Shown: positions 1 through 8,826 of the stretch, one piece after another | How positions within the stretch are numbered: the stretch's first letter is position 1 | How the letters are laid out: the number at the start of each line of letters is the position of its first letter | Origin: Paludibacter sp. | GTDB taxonomy: Bacteria > Bacteroidota > Bacteroidia > Bacteroidales > Paludibacteraceae | Length of the DNA: 64,000 nt | Direction: 5' to 3' | Assembly: GCA_019163375.1 (NCBI GenBank) | Contig: JAFLKK010000006.1 | Location: forward strand, 16,947-80,946 | Translations under genes and position numbers: made by a program | Notes under the pieces: generated by a model | What the model was told of the DNA's origin: nothing | Database searches by the model: none | The model's input: the letters and a program-made list of their open reading frames with translations, nothing else

Positions 1-70
1 TTTCATTGCCCGGAGTTTTTTGGCGAACTTATATTTGAATAATCATTAAGCATACATTGCAACATTTCAT

Positions 71-107
71 AGGCACAATAGCTTACTATCTATCGTGCCT
101 ATCGTGG
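71..107 (+). terminator. possible hairpin terminator of an upstream gene
   Basis: Arms 71-81 and 90-100 (AGGCACAATAG / CTATCGTGCCT) pair over 11 positions with one A-C mismatch and an 8-nt loop. The following tract is only weakly T-rich (GTGGTTTT), so termination of a gene that lies left of the window is inference. Confidence 0.35.
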
Positions 108-125
108 TTTTAAAAGAAATATTCG

Positions 126-133
126 TAAGTTTG
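126..133 (+). promoter_or_regulatory. Bacteroidota -7 box (TAAGTTTG)
   Basis: TAAGTTTG fits the TAnnTTTG consensus of the phylum's main sigma factor and lies 17 nt before the radical SAM start codon, which would leave a very short leader. No good -33 TTG element is seen at the expected distance. Confidence 0.4.
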
Positions 134-149
134 CAGAAAAATAAACTGC

Positions 150-1934
150 ATGAAAATTCTGTTGGTCACTCCCCCACTTACACAACTAAATACACCCTAC
201 CCTGCCACTTGTCATCTGGTGGGATTTTTACGCTTACAGGGGCTTGCTGCCGAACAAATGGATCTGAGCATTGAGTTGATTAATGCGTTGTTTACCAGTC
301 AAAAACTAGAGGAAATATTCAAACTTGCCTCCACTCACTCAAAACTATCAAAACCCAACAGAATACTTCTTCAGAATGCCGATTTCTATGCTAAAACAAT
401 AGAGCCGGTGATGCGTTTTTTGGGTGGAAAAGACAGTAGTTTGGCGCAACGATTCTGTTCGCTGGAATTTTGGCCGCAAAGTAAACGTTTGCCCAATGAT
501 GATGACTTGGAATGGGGATTCGGAATGATAGGCAATCACGACCGTGCAACGCATCTCTGCACCCTTTTTCTGAAGGATTTGTGCGATTTTATCAACCAAA
601 CCATTGATTCTCGTTTTGAACTGATACGGTATGCCGAGTCGCTTTGCCTGCGGTTGCCCGAATTTGAACCGCTTCAACAAGAGTTGAACAAACCACTCTC
701 GCTTATTGACGAGTTAATGCTGGAGCTTTTTTCAAAACGAATGGTTGACAGTAAACCCGATATGGTAGGATTTACCATTCCATTTCCGGGGAATTTATAC
801 AGTGCACTACGCTGCGCGCAATGGCTAAAGCAACACCACCCAAACATAAAAATAGTATTGGGCGGTGGATATGTAAACACCGAGTTGCGAAGCATTTCCG
901 ATTCAACGATTTTTGATTACACAGATTATATTACGTTTGATGATGGTGAACTGCCCTTATTGAGACTGCTTACCGGCGGCGAACTCATCCGCACTCTTTA
1001 TCGCTCCGAAACTGGCGAGATTGTGCGCGTAAATATCGACAGCAAAGAGAATGTTAGGTTTGCTGAGATTGGCGCACCCGATTACGATGGATTGGTGCAA
1101 AATAATTACATCAATATGATTGAATTCACCAACCCCATGCACGCACTGTGGAGCAACGGGCGTTGGAACAAGATGATGCTGGCACACGGCTGCTACTGGG
1201 GTAAATGTGCATTTTGCGACGGCGGTCTGGATTATATAAACCGCTATGAATCGGCACCTATCCAACTGATTGTGGATAGAATGGAAACGATTATGCAGCA
1301 AACCGGACAGTCGGGATTTCATTTTGTAGACGAAGCAGCTCCTCCCGCCCTACTCCGAAAATTGGCTGAAGAAATTATTCGTCGCAAACTCACTCTAAGT
1401 TATTGGACAAATGTCCGGTTCGAAAAATCATTTACGCCGGAACTTTGTTACTTGATGGCACAGTCGGGCTGCATAGCTATTTCAGGCGGATTGGAGGTGG
1501 CTTCGCCTCGCATTCTAAAGCTTATCAATAAAGGGATAACCATAGAAACTGCTCGCGAAAGCATGAAAAACTTTGCCGAAGCAGGTATTATGACACATGC
1601 CTACCTGATGTACGGTTTCCCTACCGAAACAGCCAAAGAAACTATTGATTCACTGGAAGTTGTAAGGGGATTGTTTGAGGAAGGCTTTATTCAATCGGCT
1701 TTCTGGCACAGATATGCCATGACCATTCACAGTCCTTCAGGACAATGCCCCGAAAACGTGGGCGCCAAACGAATTGATATTCCAATGGGCAGATTTGCCA
1801 ACAACGAAATTCCATTTAGCACCCCTAGCGAGATTGATTTGGAGTGTTACGGTAAAGGTCTGAATCTGGCAACTTACAATTATATGCAGGGCGCCGGCTA
1901 TGATATAAACGTGCGTGAATGGTTTAAACAGTGA
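150..1934 (+). CDS. B12-binding-type radical SAM protein
   Basis: A 594-residue protein with the order expected for cobalamin-binding radical SAM enzymes: an N-terminal region of about 200 residues, a Rossmann-like segment around residues 205-280 (PDMVGFTIPFPGN, then VLGGGYVNTEL), and a radical SAM core from about residue 335. The cluster-binding cysteines are C348, C353 and C356 in GCYWGKCAFC, so the spacing is C-x4-C-x2-C and not the usual C-x3-C-x2-C. A GGLEVAS motif and a LMYGFPTET stretch follow, as in the TIM-barrel core. The usual DxHxxG cobalamin motif is not visible in the B12-type domain, so cofactor binding is uncertain. Substrate unknown; a methyltransferase or a peptide/lipid-modifying role is possible. 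It stands alone, followed by a cation exporter. Confidence 0.75.
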   Translation: MKILLVTPPLTQLNTPYPATCHLVGFLRLQGLAAEQMDLSIELINALFTSQKLEEIFKLASTHSKLSKPNRILLQNADFYAKTIEPVMRFLGGKDSSLAQRFCSLEFWPQSKRLPNDDDLEWGFGMIGNHDRATHLCTLFLKDLCDFINQTIDSRFELIRYAESLCLRLPEFEPLQQELNKPLSLIDELMLELFSKRMVDSKPDMVGFTIPFPGNLYSALRCAQWLKQHHPNIKIVLGGGYVNTELRSISDSTIFDYTDYITFDDGELPLLRLLTGGELIRTLYRSETGEIVRVNIDSKENVRFAEIGAPDYDGLVQNNYINMIEFTNPMHALWSNGRWNKMMLAHGCYWGKCAFCDGGLDYINRYESAPIQLIVDRMETIMQQTGQSGFHFVDEAAPPALLRKLAEEIIRRKLTLSYWTNVRFEKSFTPELCYLMAQSGCIAISGGLEVASPRILKLINKGITIETARESMKNFAEAGIMTHAYLMYGFPTETAKETIDSLEVVRGLFEEGFIQSAFWHRYAMTIHSPSGQCPENVGAKRIDIPMGRFANNEIPFSTPSEIDLECYGKGLNLATYNYMQGAGYDINVREWFKQ

Positions 1935-2004
1935 TTAAGACATTACCCCCAAAAAAAAACGAACTGTTCTACATCGAATTTGTTAGACTATTTAAAACCT
2001 CAAT

Positions 2005-2904
2005 ATGGCACACGATCATCAACATAATCATCACGATCATACCGACGTAAAAAATATAAAAGTAGCATTCTTTATCAATGTAGCTTTCACCTTAATTGAG
2101 ATTGTGGGTGGATTTCTTACCAATAGTATTGCTATTCTGTCGGATGCGGTACACGACTTGGGCGATTCGCTTTCGCTTGGACTGGCATGGTATTTCCAAA
2201 AAATGGCCAAGCGGGGTAGCGACAAATCCTTTTCCTATGGTTACAAACGTTTTTCGCTGCTGGGAGCCGTTATCAATTCTATTGTTTTGATAGTGGGAAG
2301 TATTTTTGTGCTCTCAGCTGCCATTCCACGTATTTTTCATCCGCAAGCTACGCATGCCGGTGGTATGTTTCTTTTGGCTATTATTGGAATATTGGCAAAT
2401 GGAGCAGCTGTTTTCAGACTGAAAAAAGGTCATTCCATCAACGAAAAAGTAGTATCGCTCCATATGCTCGAAGATGTACTTGGTTGGACAGCTATTCTGG
2501 TGGGTTCAGTAGTTATGTATTTCTTCGATTTGCCGATCATTGATCCTATAATGTCTATCGCCATTGCCATTTTTGTATTATCTAATGTTTATAAAAACCT
2601 TCGTCAAACCTTGCACATTATACTTCAGGGCATACCTGAAGAAGTGAGTTTGGCTGAAATATCCACTCATCTTCAAAAGTTTGATGGCGTAGAAGATGTG
2701 CACGATTTGCATGTTTGGACAGTGGACGGAACATACAATGTACTGACGGTGCATGTGGTACTCAGCAATGCATTGACGATGGAAAAACTAGCTGAACTAA
2801 AAGAAGAAATACGCGAAACTCTTCACAAGGAAGGCATTGAACATGTTACCATCGAATTTGAAACAGCTGATGAAAAATGTAGTTTCGAGAAGTGTTGTCA
2901 ATAA
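2005..2904 (+). CDS. cation diffusion facilitator (CzcD/ZitB-like zinc exporter)
   Basis: Inner-membrane antiporter of 299 residues that should export Zn(II) or related divalent metals. The N-terminus is histidine-rich (HDHQHNHHDH), as in ZitB/CzcD. The TM2 metal site is D47-A-V-H50-x3-D54 and the TM5 site is in LHMLEDVLGW, both matching the family. Six membrane segments are followed by a cytosolic domain with the DVHDLHVW motif typical of the CDF C-terminal fold, and a Cys-containing tail (CSFEKC). No metal regulator is beside it. A strong terminator follows at about 90 nt. Confidence 0.9.
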   Translation: MAHDHQHNHHDHTDVKNIKVAFFINVAFTLIEIVGGFLTNSIAILSDAVHDLGDSLSLGLAWYFQKMAKRGSDKSFSYGYKRFSLLGAVINSIVLIVGSIFVLSAAIPRIFHPQATHAGGMFLLAIIGILANGAAVFRLKKGHSINEKVVSLHMLEDVLGWTAILVGSVVMYFFDLPIIDPIMSIAIAIFVLSNVYKNLRQTLHIILQGIPEEVSLAEISTHLQKFDGVEDVHDLHVWTVDGTYNVLTVHVVLSNALTMEKLAELKEEIRETLHKEGIEHVTIEFETADEKCSFEKCCQ

Positions 2905-2992
2905 AACTGAATCAAATGATACAATTATCCACAAAAGAACCCAAGAAATAGAGGTATTTACATTCATCAATACTATAAAGACATTCGGAATT

Positions 2993-3025
2993 CAACCTGG
3001 CAGGTAACTGCCAGGTTGTTTTTTT
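2993..3025 (+). terminator. Rho-independent terminator after the CDF exporter
   Basis: Perfect 11-bp stem CAACCTGGCAG / CTGCCAGGTTG with a GTAA loop, followed by a run of seven T. Confidence 0.9.
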
Positions 3026-3057
3026 ATTCGCTAATTTTAAATTATTTAATGTAAATA

Positions 3058-3088
3058 TTTGTCGGTTAAAAAACTATTCGTATATTTA
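3058..3088 (+). promoter_or_regulatory. Bacteroidota promoter (-33 TTTG, -7 TATATTTA)
   Basis: TTTG at 3058-3061, a 19-nt spacer, then TATATTTA at 3081-3088, one base off TAnnTTTG. It would give the DUF4919 gene a leader of about 95 nt. Confidence 0.5.
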
Positions 3089-3188
3089 CACACTTAAAGT
3101 TAACTATCTATTCTATTAGCGAATCAGTTCGATAAATTTCTTACCAGGAGATTAATGTAAGTTGTAATCATGTAAAATGACAGAGATC

Positions 3189-3830
3189 ATGAAAAAAACA
3201 GTTTCAATTGTCGCTATTGTGCTTCTTAGTTCAATATATTCGTTTGGACAGGAAGTTGTTGTACCAAATTTCAACGACAAATACTCTGAATATGTACAGA
3301 AACTTGAATCCGGACAAACAAATATCGACTACAAAGCTTTTAGGTTTAGCTTTATTGAAAGTAAACAATTTATACTTGCTCGCGAGCAATCATCAGTCTT
3401 AGACAGTCTGAGAAGAGATATGTATGATCAAATCAGCAAGTCGGATTATCAAAAAATTATTAAAGTTACAAAGGAGATGTTGAGCATTGATTACACCAGT
3501 TTGATAGCGCACAAAATATTAAGACAGACCTACAGAATTATTGGCGATAGTATAAATGCAAAGAAATATAAAACTATTCAGTTTGGGCTATTACGTTCAA
3601 TAACTGATAATGGAAATGGAAAGTCGTGTGAGACTGCCTGGCAGGTTATTCAAATTGAAGAAGAATACTTTATGCTTAACATGTTGGATGCAAGACTTTT
3701 AAAACAAAGTGTATGCAATAAAAAAGGGTGTTATGATAAACTGGAAGTAAACACAGATGAAGGGAACAAAACCTATTACTTCGAAACAAGCAAAGTATTT
3801 GAGGGATACAATAAAATTGAACAGAAGTGA
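3189..3830 (+). CDS. DUF4919-like exported protein
   Basis: Secreted or periplasmic protein of 213 residues, function unknown. The ATG at 3189 is preferred over the one at 3177 because it begins directly with a signal peptide (MKKTVSIVAIVLLSSIYSFG, cut before QE) and has AGAG a few bases upstream. The mature part opens with a segment containing IDYKAFRFSF, which resembles the start of DUF4919 proteins of Bacteroidota; it is alpha-helical in look and ends with a small C-N-K-K-G-C loop. Family assignment is from memory of the motif pattern. It ends before a bidirectional terminator shared with the tRNA cluster. Confidence 0.65.
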   Translation: MKKTVSIVAIVLLSSIYSFGQEVVVPNFNDKYSEYVQKLESGQTNIDYKAFRFSFIESKQFILAREQSSVLDSLRRDMYDQISKSDYQKIIKVTKEMLSIDYTSLIAHKILRQTYRIIGDSINAKKYKTIQFGLLRSITDNGNGKSCETAWQVIQIEEEYFMLNMLDARLLKQSVCNKKGCYDKLEVNTDEGNKTYYFETSKVFEGYNKIEQK

Positions 3831-3856
3831 ACTTAAAATAATAATCGGCTACTAAT

Positions 3857-3894
3857 AAAAAAGAGTTTCTTCCTTTCGGAAAAAACTCTTTTTT
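3857..3894. terminator. bidirectional terminator between DUF4919 gene and tRNA cluster
   Basis: A 17-bp stem with one mismatch (AAAAAAGAGTTTCTTCC / GGAAAAAACTCTTTTTT) and a TTTC loop. A and T tracts on opposite sides allow it to work in both directions. Confidence 0.85.
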
Positions 3895-3897
3895 CGT

Positions 3898-3984
3898 TGG
3901 TGCGCTGAATGAGATTCGAACTCACACGCCGGAACCGGCACTACCCCCTCAAAGTAGCATGTCTACCAATTTCACCATCAGCGC
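3898..3984 (-). tRNA. tRNA-Leu (anticodon GAG)
   Basis: On the minus strand the acceptor stem GCGCTGA pairs with TCAGCGC, followed by discriminator A and an encoded CCA. The anticodon loop TTGAGGG within CTACT/GGTAG gives GAG. A long variable arm (GTGCCGGTTCCGGCG) and the T arm GTTCGAATC confirm a class II leucine tRNA. Confidence 0.95.
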
Positions 3985-4012
3985 ATAATTTTTAAATAGT
4001 GAGGGAAAACCT

Positions 4013-4099
4013 TGGTGCCCAAAACAAGACTCGAACTTGCACAGCCTTTCGACCACTAGTACCTGAAACTAGCGTGTATACCAATTTCACCATTTGGGC
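4013..4099 (-). tRNA. tRNA-Leu (anticodon CAG)
   Basis: Acceptor stem GCCCAAA/TTTGGGC, discriminator A and encoded CCA. The anticodon loop TTCAGGT sits in the stem CTAGT/ACTAG. A long variable arm and the T arm GTTCGAGTC are present. It lies 28 nt upstream of the Leu-GAG gene in the same transcript direction. Confidence 0.95.
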
Positions 4100-4116
4100 A
4101 TACTTTATTGTAAAGA

Positions 4117-4146
4117 GAAAAAAAGCGAAACTCACTCGTTTCGCTT
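4117..4146 (-). terminator. terminator after tRNA-Gly (minus strand)
   Basis: Nine-bp stem AAGCGAAAC/GTTTCGCTT with a 6-nt loop. Read on the minus strand it is followed by T residues. It lies between tRNA-Gly and the two tRNA-Leu genes, so the Leu genes may depend on read-through or their own promoter. Confidence 0.75.
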
Positions 4147-4163
4147 AGACTTTTTTTCTTATG

Positions 4164-4236
<73 letters not shown>

Positions 4237-4465
4237 AATATTTTTAAAAATTAGAGCTCTACGAGAAGAGCTATCCGCAATTGCAGTGCAAAGATAGTTT
4301 CTTTTTGATAAATTGCAAATACCTGAGTAAAAAAAATGCAGGTTTTTCTACTCATTTCAGACCAACACAATGCTAACAATAATAAAAACAGAATCTTAGA
4401 AAAGATATTTTTTTATTGAAAACAAATATATTTTCCATTATCGGCATAATTCCGTGTGTTTATAG

Positions 4466-4473
4466 TAATTTTG
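4466..4473 (+). promoter_or_regulatory. -7 box (TAATTTTG) before the TtcA-like gene
   Basis: TAATTTTG matches TAnnTTTG but ends only 10 nt before the ATG at 4484; no convincing -33 element. If real, the transcript is nearly leaderless, or translation starts at the second ATG (4493). Confidence 0.3.
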
Positions 4474-4483
4474 CAGCTCAAAA

Positions 4484-5272
4484 ATGACAAACATGACAGA
4501 AGAATTAAGCAAAACGGATAAAAAAATACTCCAGAAAATACAATCGAAAGTAAAAAAAGCAATCAATGACTACCAGCTAATAGACAACGATGACCATATT
4601 TTGATCGGACTTTCGGGCGGCAAAGACTCTTTAGCCCTGGTGGAACTGCTGGGCGAACGCATGAAAATCTTTGTACCGCGCTTTAAACTTACGGCTGTTC
4701 ATATTTCTGTCGAAAATATTTCGTATCAATCGGATTTAGAATACCTTAAAAATTATGCTGCTCAGTTTGGTATTCCATTTGTACACCACACCACCAAATT
4801 CGACGATACTACCGACACTCGCAAATCCACTTGTTTTCTGTGCTCGTGGCATCGACGGAAAGCACTATTCGATGTTGCAAAAACACTTAATTGTAACAAG
4901 ATAGCACTAGGCCATCATCTTGATGATATAGCTGAGACCCTGCTACTGAATTTGGTTTATCAAGGTTCATTCGGCACTATGCCTCCAAAACTAAAAATGG
5001 ACAAATTTGATATGACCATTATTCGTCCATTGGCTTTGGTGACTGAAAAAGAGATGAAAGAGATGGAGCAAATCAGATCTTACCACAAACAAGTGAAGAA
5101 TTGCCCGCACGAAAAAGACTCATCCAGACGCGATGCTAAAAATCTGCTTACAGAACTGGAAAAATGGAATCCGGATGTTCGTCAAAGTATTTGGGGAGCA
5201 ATGGAAAATATCAAAAAAGAATATTTGCCTAAAAAAATAGACCGCAGATTTACAAAACATGTTGAAGAATAA
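4484..5272 (+). CDS. ttcA: TtcA-family PP-loop ATPase (tRNA 2-thiocytidine synthesis)
   Basis: Cytosolic enzyme of 262 residues expected to thiolate C32 of certain tRNAs using ATP and a [4Fe-4S] cluster. The PP-loop SGGKDS is at residues 44-49. The cluster cysteines typical of TtcA are visible: C117 and C120 in CFLCSWHRR, and C207 in KNCPHE. The GHHLDDIAETLLLN motif around 143-156 is also a family mark. The family is shared with other PP-loop thiolases, so the exact tRNA position is inference. A short-spaced DUF486 gene follows. Confidence 0.8.
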   Translation: MTNMTEELSKTDKKILQKIQSKVKKAINDYQLIDNDDHILIGLSGGKDSLALVELLGERMKIFVPRFKLTAVHISVENISYQSDLEYLKNYAAQFGIPFVHHTTKFDDTTDTRKSTCFLCSWHRRKALFDVAKTLNCNKIALGHHLDDIAETLLLNLVYQGSFGTMPPKLKMDKFDMTIIRPLALVTEKEMKEMEQIRSYHKQVKNCPHEKDSSRRDAKNLLTELEKWNPDVRQSIWGAMENIKKEYLPKKIDRRFTKHVEE

Positions 5273-5297
5273 GATATAGTATTACAAATATCAGTTT

Positions 5298-5666
5298 ATG
5301 AATGCTTTATATACCATTTTACTTTTAATAGTTTCGAATATTTTTATGACCTTTGCGTGGTATGGTCACCTAAAACTACAACAGACCGGATCAATTACCA
5401 ATTGGCCATTGTATGGAGTTGTATTGTTCTCGTGGATAATTGCGCTTGTAGAATATTCATTTCAGGTTCCAGCCAATAGAATTGGATTTATTGGCAACGG
5501 TGGTTCGTTTACACTCATGCAGCTAAAAGTCATTCAAGAAGTAATTACGCTGATCGTTTTTATTGTATTCTCCACCGTGGCATTCAACACCGGAGGTTTG
5601 CACTGGAATCATTTAGCTGCTTGTATCTGTTTAATACTGGCAGTATATTTTGTATTTATGAAATAA
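5298..5666 (+). CDS. small DUF486 (DMT-type) membrane protein
   Basis: 122-residue inner-membrane protein with four predicted helices, beginning near residues 5-25, 38-54, 78-96 and 103-120. The sequence NIFMTFAWYGHLK and the central VEYSFQVPANRIG are characteristic of the DUF486 family, distantly related to small drug/metabolite transporters. Substrate unknown. Spaced 25 nt after the TtcA-like gene, so possibly cotranscribed. Confidence 0.85.
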   Translation: MNALYTILLLIVSNIFMTFAWYGHLKLQQTGSITNWPLYGVVLFSWIIALVEYSFQVPANRIGFIGNGGSFTLMQLKVIQEVITLIVFIVFSTVAFNTGGLHWNHLAACICLILAVYFVFMK

Positions 5667-5836
5667 ACACGTTTTTTGCTTTACACCAAACAGACTTAGT
5701 GCTAAATCTGACCTTCAATTAGAACTATCCTGTAAGTTGAATGTTTCAAATCTAATCTATCTTCATTTCATGCTATATAAAAGTCTAATTTAACTGCTTA
5801 ATTATTGTTAAACGGCCTTCACATTTCCTTTTTTAT

Positions 5837-5844
5837 TATCTTTG
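5837..5844 (+). promoter_or_regulatory. -7 box (TATCTTTG) for the M6 protease gene
   Basis: TATCTTTG is an exact TAnnTTTG match 20 nt before the ATG at 5865. A TTG at 5805-5807 is about 10 nt too far to be a standard -33 element. Confidence 0.5.
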
Positions 5845-5864
5845 TCAGCTAAAGCACTTTAAGT

Positions 5865-8708
5865 ATGAAGAAATCTTTACTCCGTTTATTCGTTATTTCG
5901 GTTACAACAATACTATCGCTATCCAAATTATATGCAGTACCGGCTACACCAAATCCAATAATAGTTAAGCAGGCCGACGGAACTGAAATTACGATTCGAT
6001 TACGAGGTGATGAATTCTTTAACTACAAAACAACTTTGGATGGATACACTCTCATTGCTGACGATAAGGGAATTCTGACCTATGCTCAATCGGACACGAA
6101 AGGAAGATTGTACAGTTCCAGAGTCAAAGCAAACAATGCAGAAAAACGTAATCTTAGCGAAAAAGTGTTCGTGCAGGGATTGAGACGAAACATTAGTTAT
6201 ACCAAACAAAATATTGCAAGCCGAGTTAAACGTGTAGCTAGCTCGACATCAACTACTTCAGCACAATTTAGTTACCCTTTAAAAGGAACACCAAGATCGC
6301 TCGTCATTCTTGTAAATTTTTCTGATTTAAATTTTGTTGTTCCTGCCCCTAAAACGGCCTTTTCTAATTTATTGACGCAGACTGGATACAGTGCAAATGG
6401 TGGAACCGGATCGGCTCGCGATTATTTTAAAGATAACTCGATGGGAGTATTTGACCCACAGTTTGATGTTGTTGGCCCATTCACTCTTCCACAGTTAATG
6501 TCTTTTTACGGTGAAAATGATGCATCTGGACTTGATAAAAATCCCCAACAAATGGTTATAGATGCCTGTAAATTAGCATACGACAATGGAGTGAATTTTG
6601 CACAATATGATACGGATGGTAACGGAGTTGTGGACAATGTATTTATTTACTACGCAGGCTATAATGAAGCTGAAGGTGCGCCAAAAAATACAGTATGGCC
6701 TCATCGTTGGACATTGACAAATTATAATACAAAATTCAATGGTGTGGCTGTTTACGATTATGCCTGTACTTCGGAACTTCAGCGTACTTCAGGTTCGTTG
6801 ATGTGTGGAATTGGAACATTTTGTCATGAATTTGGGCATGTACTTGGATTGCCGGACTATTATGCAACTAACGATGCATCGCATCAAACGCTTTCCTATT
6901 GGAATATTATGGATTACGGCCCTTATCTAAACTCTGGAAGAACACCTCCATCTTATTCTGCATTTGACCGTTTTTATTTGAACTGGCTCGTTCCTACCGA
7001 AATAAAAGCCTCCGGAGAATACTCTCTCGATAATTTGAATACTACAAATAAAGCTTATATTTTCACTCAAAGTGGTAATCACAATCTTGATGGAGCCAAC
7101 CCCACACCTGCCGAATTTTTTTCGATTGAAAACAGACAAAAAACGGGTTGGGATAGTTTTTTACCCGGACATGGTATGTTGCTATCACATATATATTATA
7201 ACGCTACAGATTGGGCTGATAATAGCCCAAATAATAATGCGTTAGCAATGGGATATGATATTATTGAGGCTGACGGAATAGCAAGTGATGCTACACTTTC
7301 GGGGGATCCGTTTCCCGGAACACAAAACATCAAGTCGTACACCCCATTACTTCGCAACAAAACAGACATACGAAAACCGCTAACGAATATTACAGAAACA
7401 AATGGGATTATTCAATTCCACTTTGCCACTAATATTGTTTTGAAAGAAAGTTTAAATGACTTTAAAACTGTTCAGGGAACGCCTTCGCAGGTTCAGACTG
7501 TGACTACCAATGGAAGTAATTTAAAAGGTAATATTGATATTTCTTTTAATATTGGGAATCATTTTGAAATGAAAAAAGAAACCGACCCAGAAACAGCCTG
7601 GGGAAAAACAATTACATTAGTTCCGGATATAGATTCAATTGTAAACAATACGAATATTCAAATAAGATACAATCCTACATTACCATCCTACACAGCTACG
7701 CACGAGGATAAATTAGTCTTAAGATCAGGCGTAAACGACTATGCCGACGCACTTCTTTCCGGTCAATCGAGCAGAAAAGTATATGTTGTACCACCTGTAG
7801 CAGTTCAGTCTTCCGATGTTACATTTTCGGGCTTTATCGCCAATTGGAACAATGTATTTGATGCATCCGGCTATTACCTAACTGTCTATAACCTTACTGA
7901 TGGAGAATCATCATTAACTGAAGGGTTTAACAATGGAGTGCAGGCTCCTACCAACTGGACAATTACGCCTGTAAATGTTTCAAATTCCACTATTTACAGT
8001 GGTTTGGCAGTTCCTTCATTACAGTTTGCAAATAATGGTGAGAAAGTTGTAACAGAAAAGTATATGACACCTGTTGTAAAACTTAGTTTTTATCTCCGTT
8101 CGATGGGAGGCACAAGTGGAGGCTTCAAAGTGGAAGCACAAAAAGAACAAGGTGGTTGGTATAAAATCGATAGCATCCCCGTAACTACTACATTAAACGA
8201 GAAAAACAAAGCTTATTCTTTTCTGGAAACAGATAATTATACACAGTTCAGATTTACCTACATCAAAGGAACGGGTTCTGTGACTCTTGATGATGTAACG
8301 ACTGATTTTGCAAAAAAGATTTCTTATATTAAACGTGATAAGTGGTTAACCACAACCTCCGATTCTATCGTAAATTTGGCACCATTATCGGAATATATTG
8401 TAAAAGTGAGAGCCAGCGATAAAAATACAGCGTTGAGCTACGAAAACATTACTGATTTTTCAAATGCTATTAGTACTTATACATTAAAATACCCATTAGA
8501 GAAAAAGCTTTTAGCTGTTGCAGATGCATCCGGGAATATAAAAGTATTTTTTCCTGATTTAGAAAACACATTGTATATTTACACCTTAACCGGTAAATGT
8601 ATGCGCGTTATTATTCCAGACTCGAACATTATTGAAATAACCGATTTGCCGCGAACACAAACCTATATTCTTAAAGCTTCCGGCAGAGCTATTAAAATCA
8701 CCATTTAA
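5865..8708 (+). CDS. secreted M6-family zinc metalloprotease
   Basis: 947-residue secreted protease related to immune inhibitor A. A signal peptide (MKKSLLRLFVISVTTILSLS) is followed by a propeptide-like region, then the catalytic domain with the zinc motif H321-E-F-G-H325-x2-G-x2-D331. Around residue 680-830 a module containing LTEGFNNGVQAPTNWT looks like a cleaved-adhesin/choice-of-anchor J domain. The last 80 residues (KLLAVADASGNIKVFF, then VIIPDSNIIEITDLP and YILKASGRAIKITI) look like a type IX secretion sorting domain, though shorter and less canonical than most. A role in extracellular protein degradation is inference. Single-gene unit with a promoter box in front and a strong terminator behind. 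Confidence 0.85.
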   Translation: MKKSLLRLFVISVTTILSLSKLYAVPATPNPIIVKQADGTEITIRLRGDEFFNYKTTLDGYTLIADDKGILTYAQSDTKGRLYSSRVKANNAEKRNLSEKVFVQGLRRNISYTKQNIASRVKRVASSTSTTSAQFSYPLKGTPRSLVILVNFSDLNFVVPAPKTAFSNLLTQTGYSANGGTGSARDYFKDNSMGVFDPQFDVVGPFTLPQLMSFYGENDASGLDKNPQQMVIDACKLAYDNGVNFAQYDTDGNGVVDNVFIYYAGYNEAEGAPKNTVWPHRWTLTNYNTKFNGVAVYDYACTSELQRTSGSLMCGIGTFCHEFGHVLGLPDYYATNDASHQTLSYWNIMDYGPYLNSGRTPPSYSAFDRFYLNWLVPTEIKASGEYSLDNLNTTNKAYIFTQSGNHNLDGANPTPAEFFSIENRQKTGWDSFLPGHGMLLSHIYYNATDWADNSPNNNALAMGYDIIEADGIASDATLSGDPFPGTQNIKSYTPLLRNKTDIRKPLTNITETNGIIQFHFATNIVLKESLNDFKTVQGTPSQVQTVTTNGSNLKGNIDISFNIGNHFEMKKETDPETAWGKTITLVPDIDSIVNNTNIQIRYNPTLPSYTATHEDKLVLRSGVNDYADALLSGQSSRKVYVVPPVAVQSSDVTFSGFIANWNNVFDASGYYLTVYNLTDGESSLTEGFNNGVQAPTNWTITPVNVSNSTIYSGLAVPSLQFANNGEKVVTEKYMTPVVKLSFYLRSMGGTSGGFKVEAQKEQGGWYKIDSIPVTTTLNEKNKAYSFLETDNYTQFRFTYIKGTGSVTLDDVTTDFAKKISYIKRDKWLTTTSDSIVNLAPLSEYIVKVRASDKNTALSYENITDFSNAISTYTLKYPLEKKLLAVADASGNIKVFFPDLENTLYIYTLTGKCMRVIIPDSNIIEITDLPRTQTYILKASGRAIKITI

Positions 8709-8727
8709 AAGTATTAAAAACAAAAAA

Positions 8728-8766
8728 AATGCTGATCTGATGAATTTCAGGTCGGCATTTTATTTT
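8728..8766 (+). terminator. terminator after the M6 protease
   Basis: 13-bp stem with two G-T pairs (AATGCTGATCTGA / TCAGGTCGGCATT), 6-nt loop and a T-rich tail. Confidence 0.9.
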
Positions 8767-8826
8767 TCAATCTGTTTCTTTATTCTAGTTAGAATCAGTT
8801 TATAAGATTTGTTTGTAGAAAAGCAG

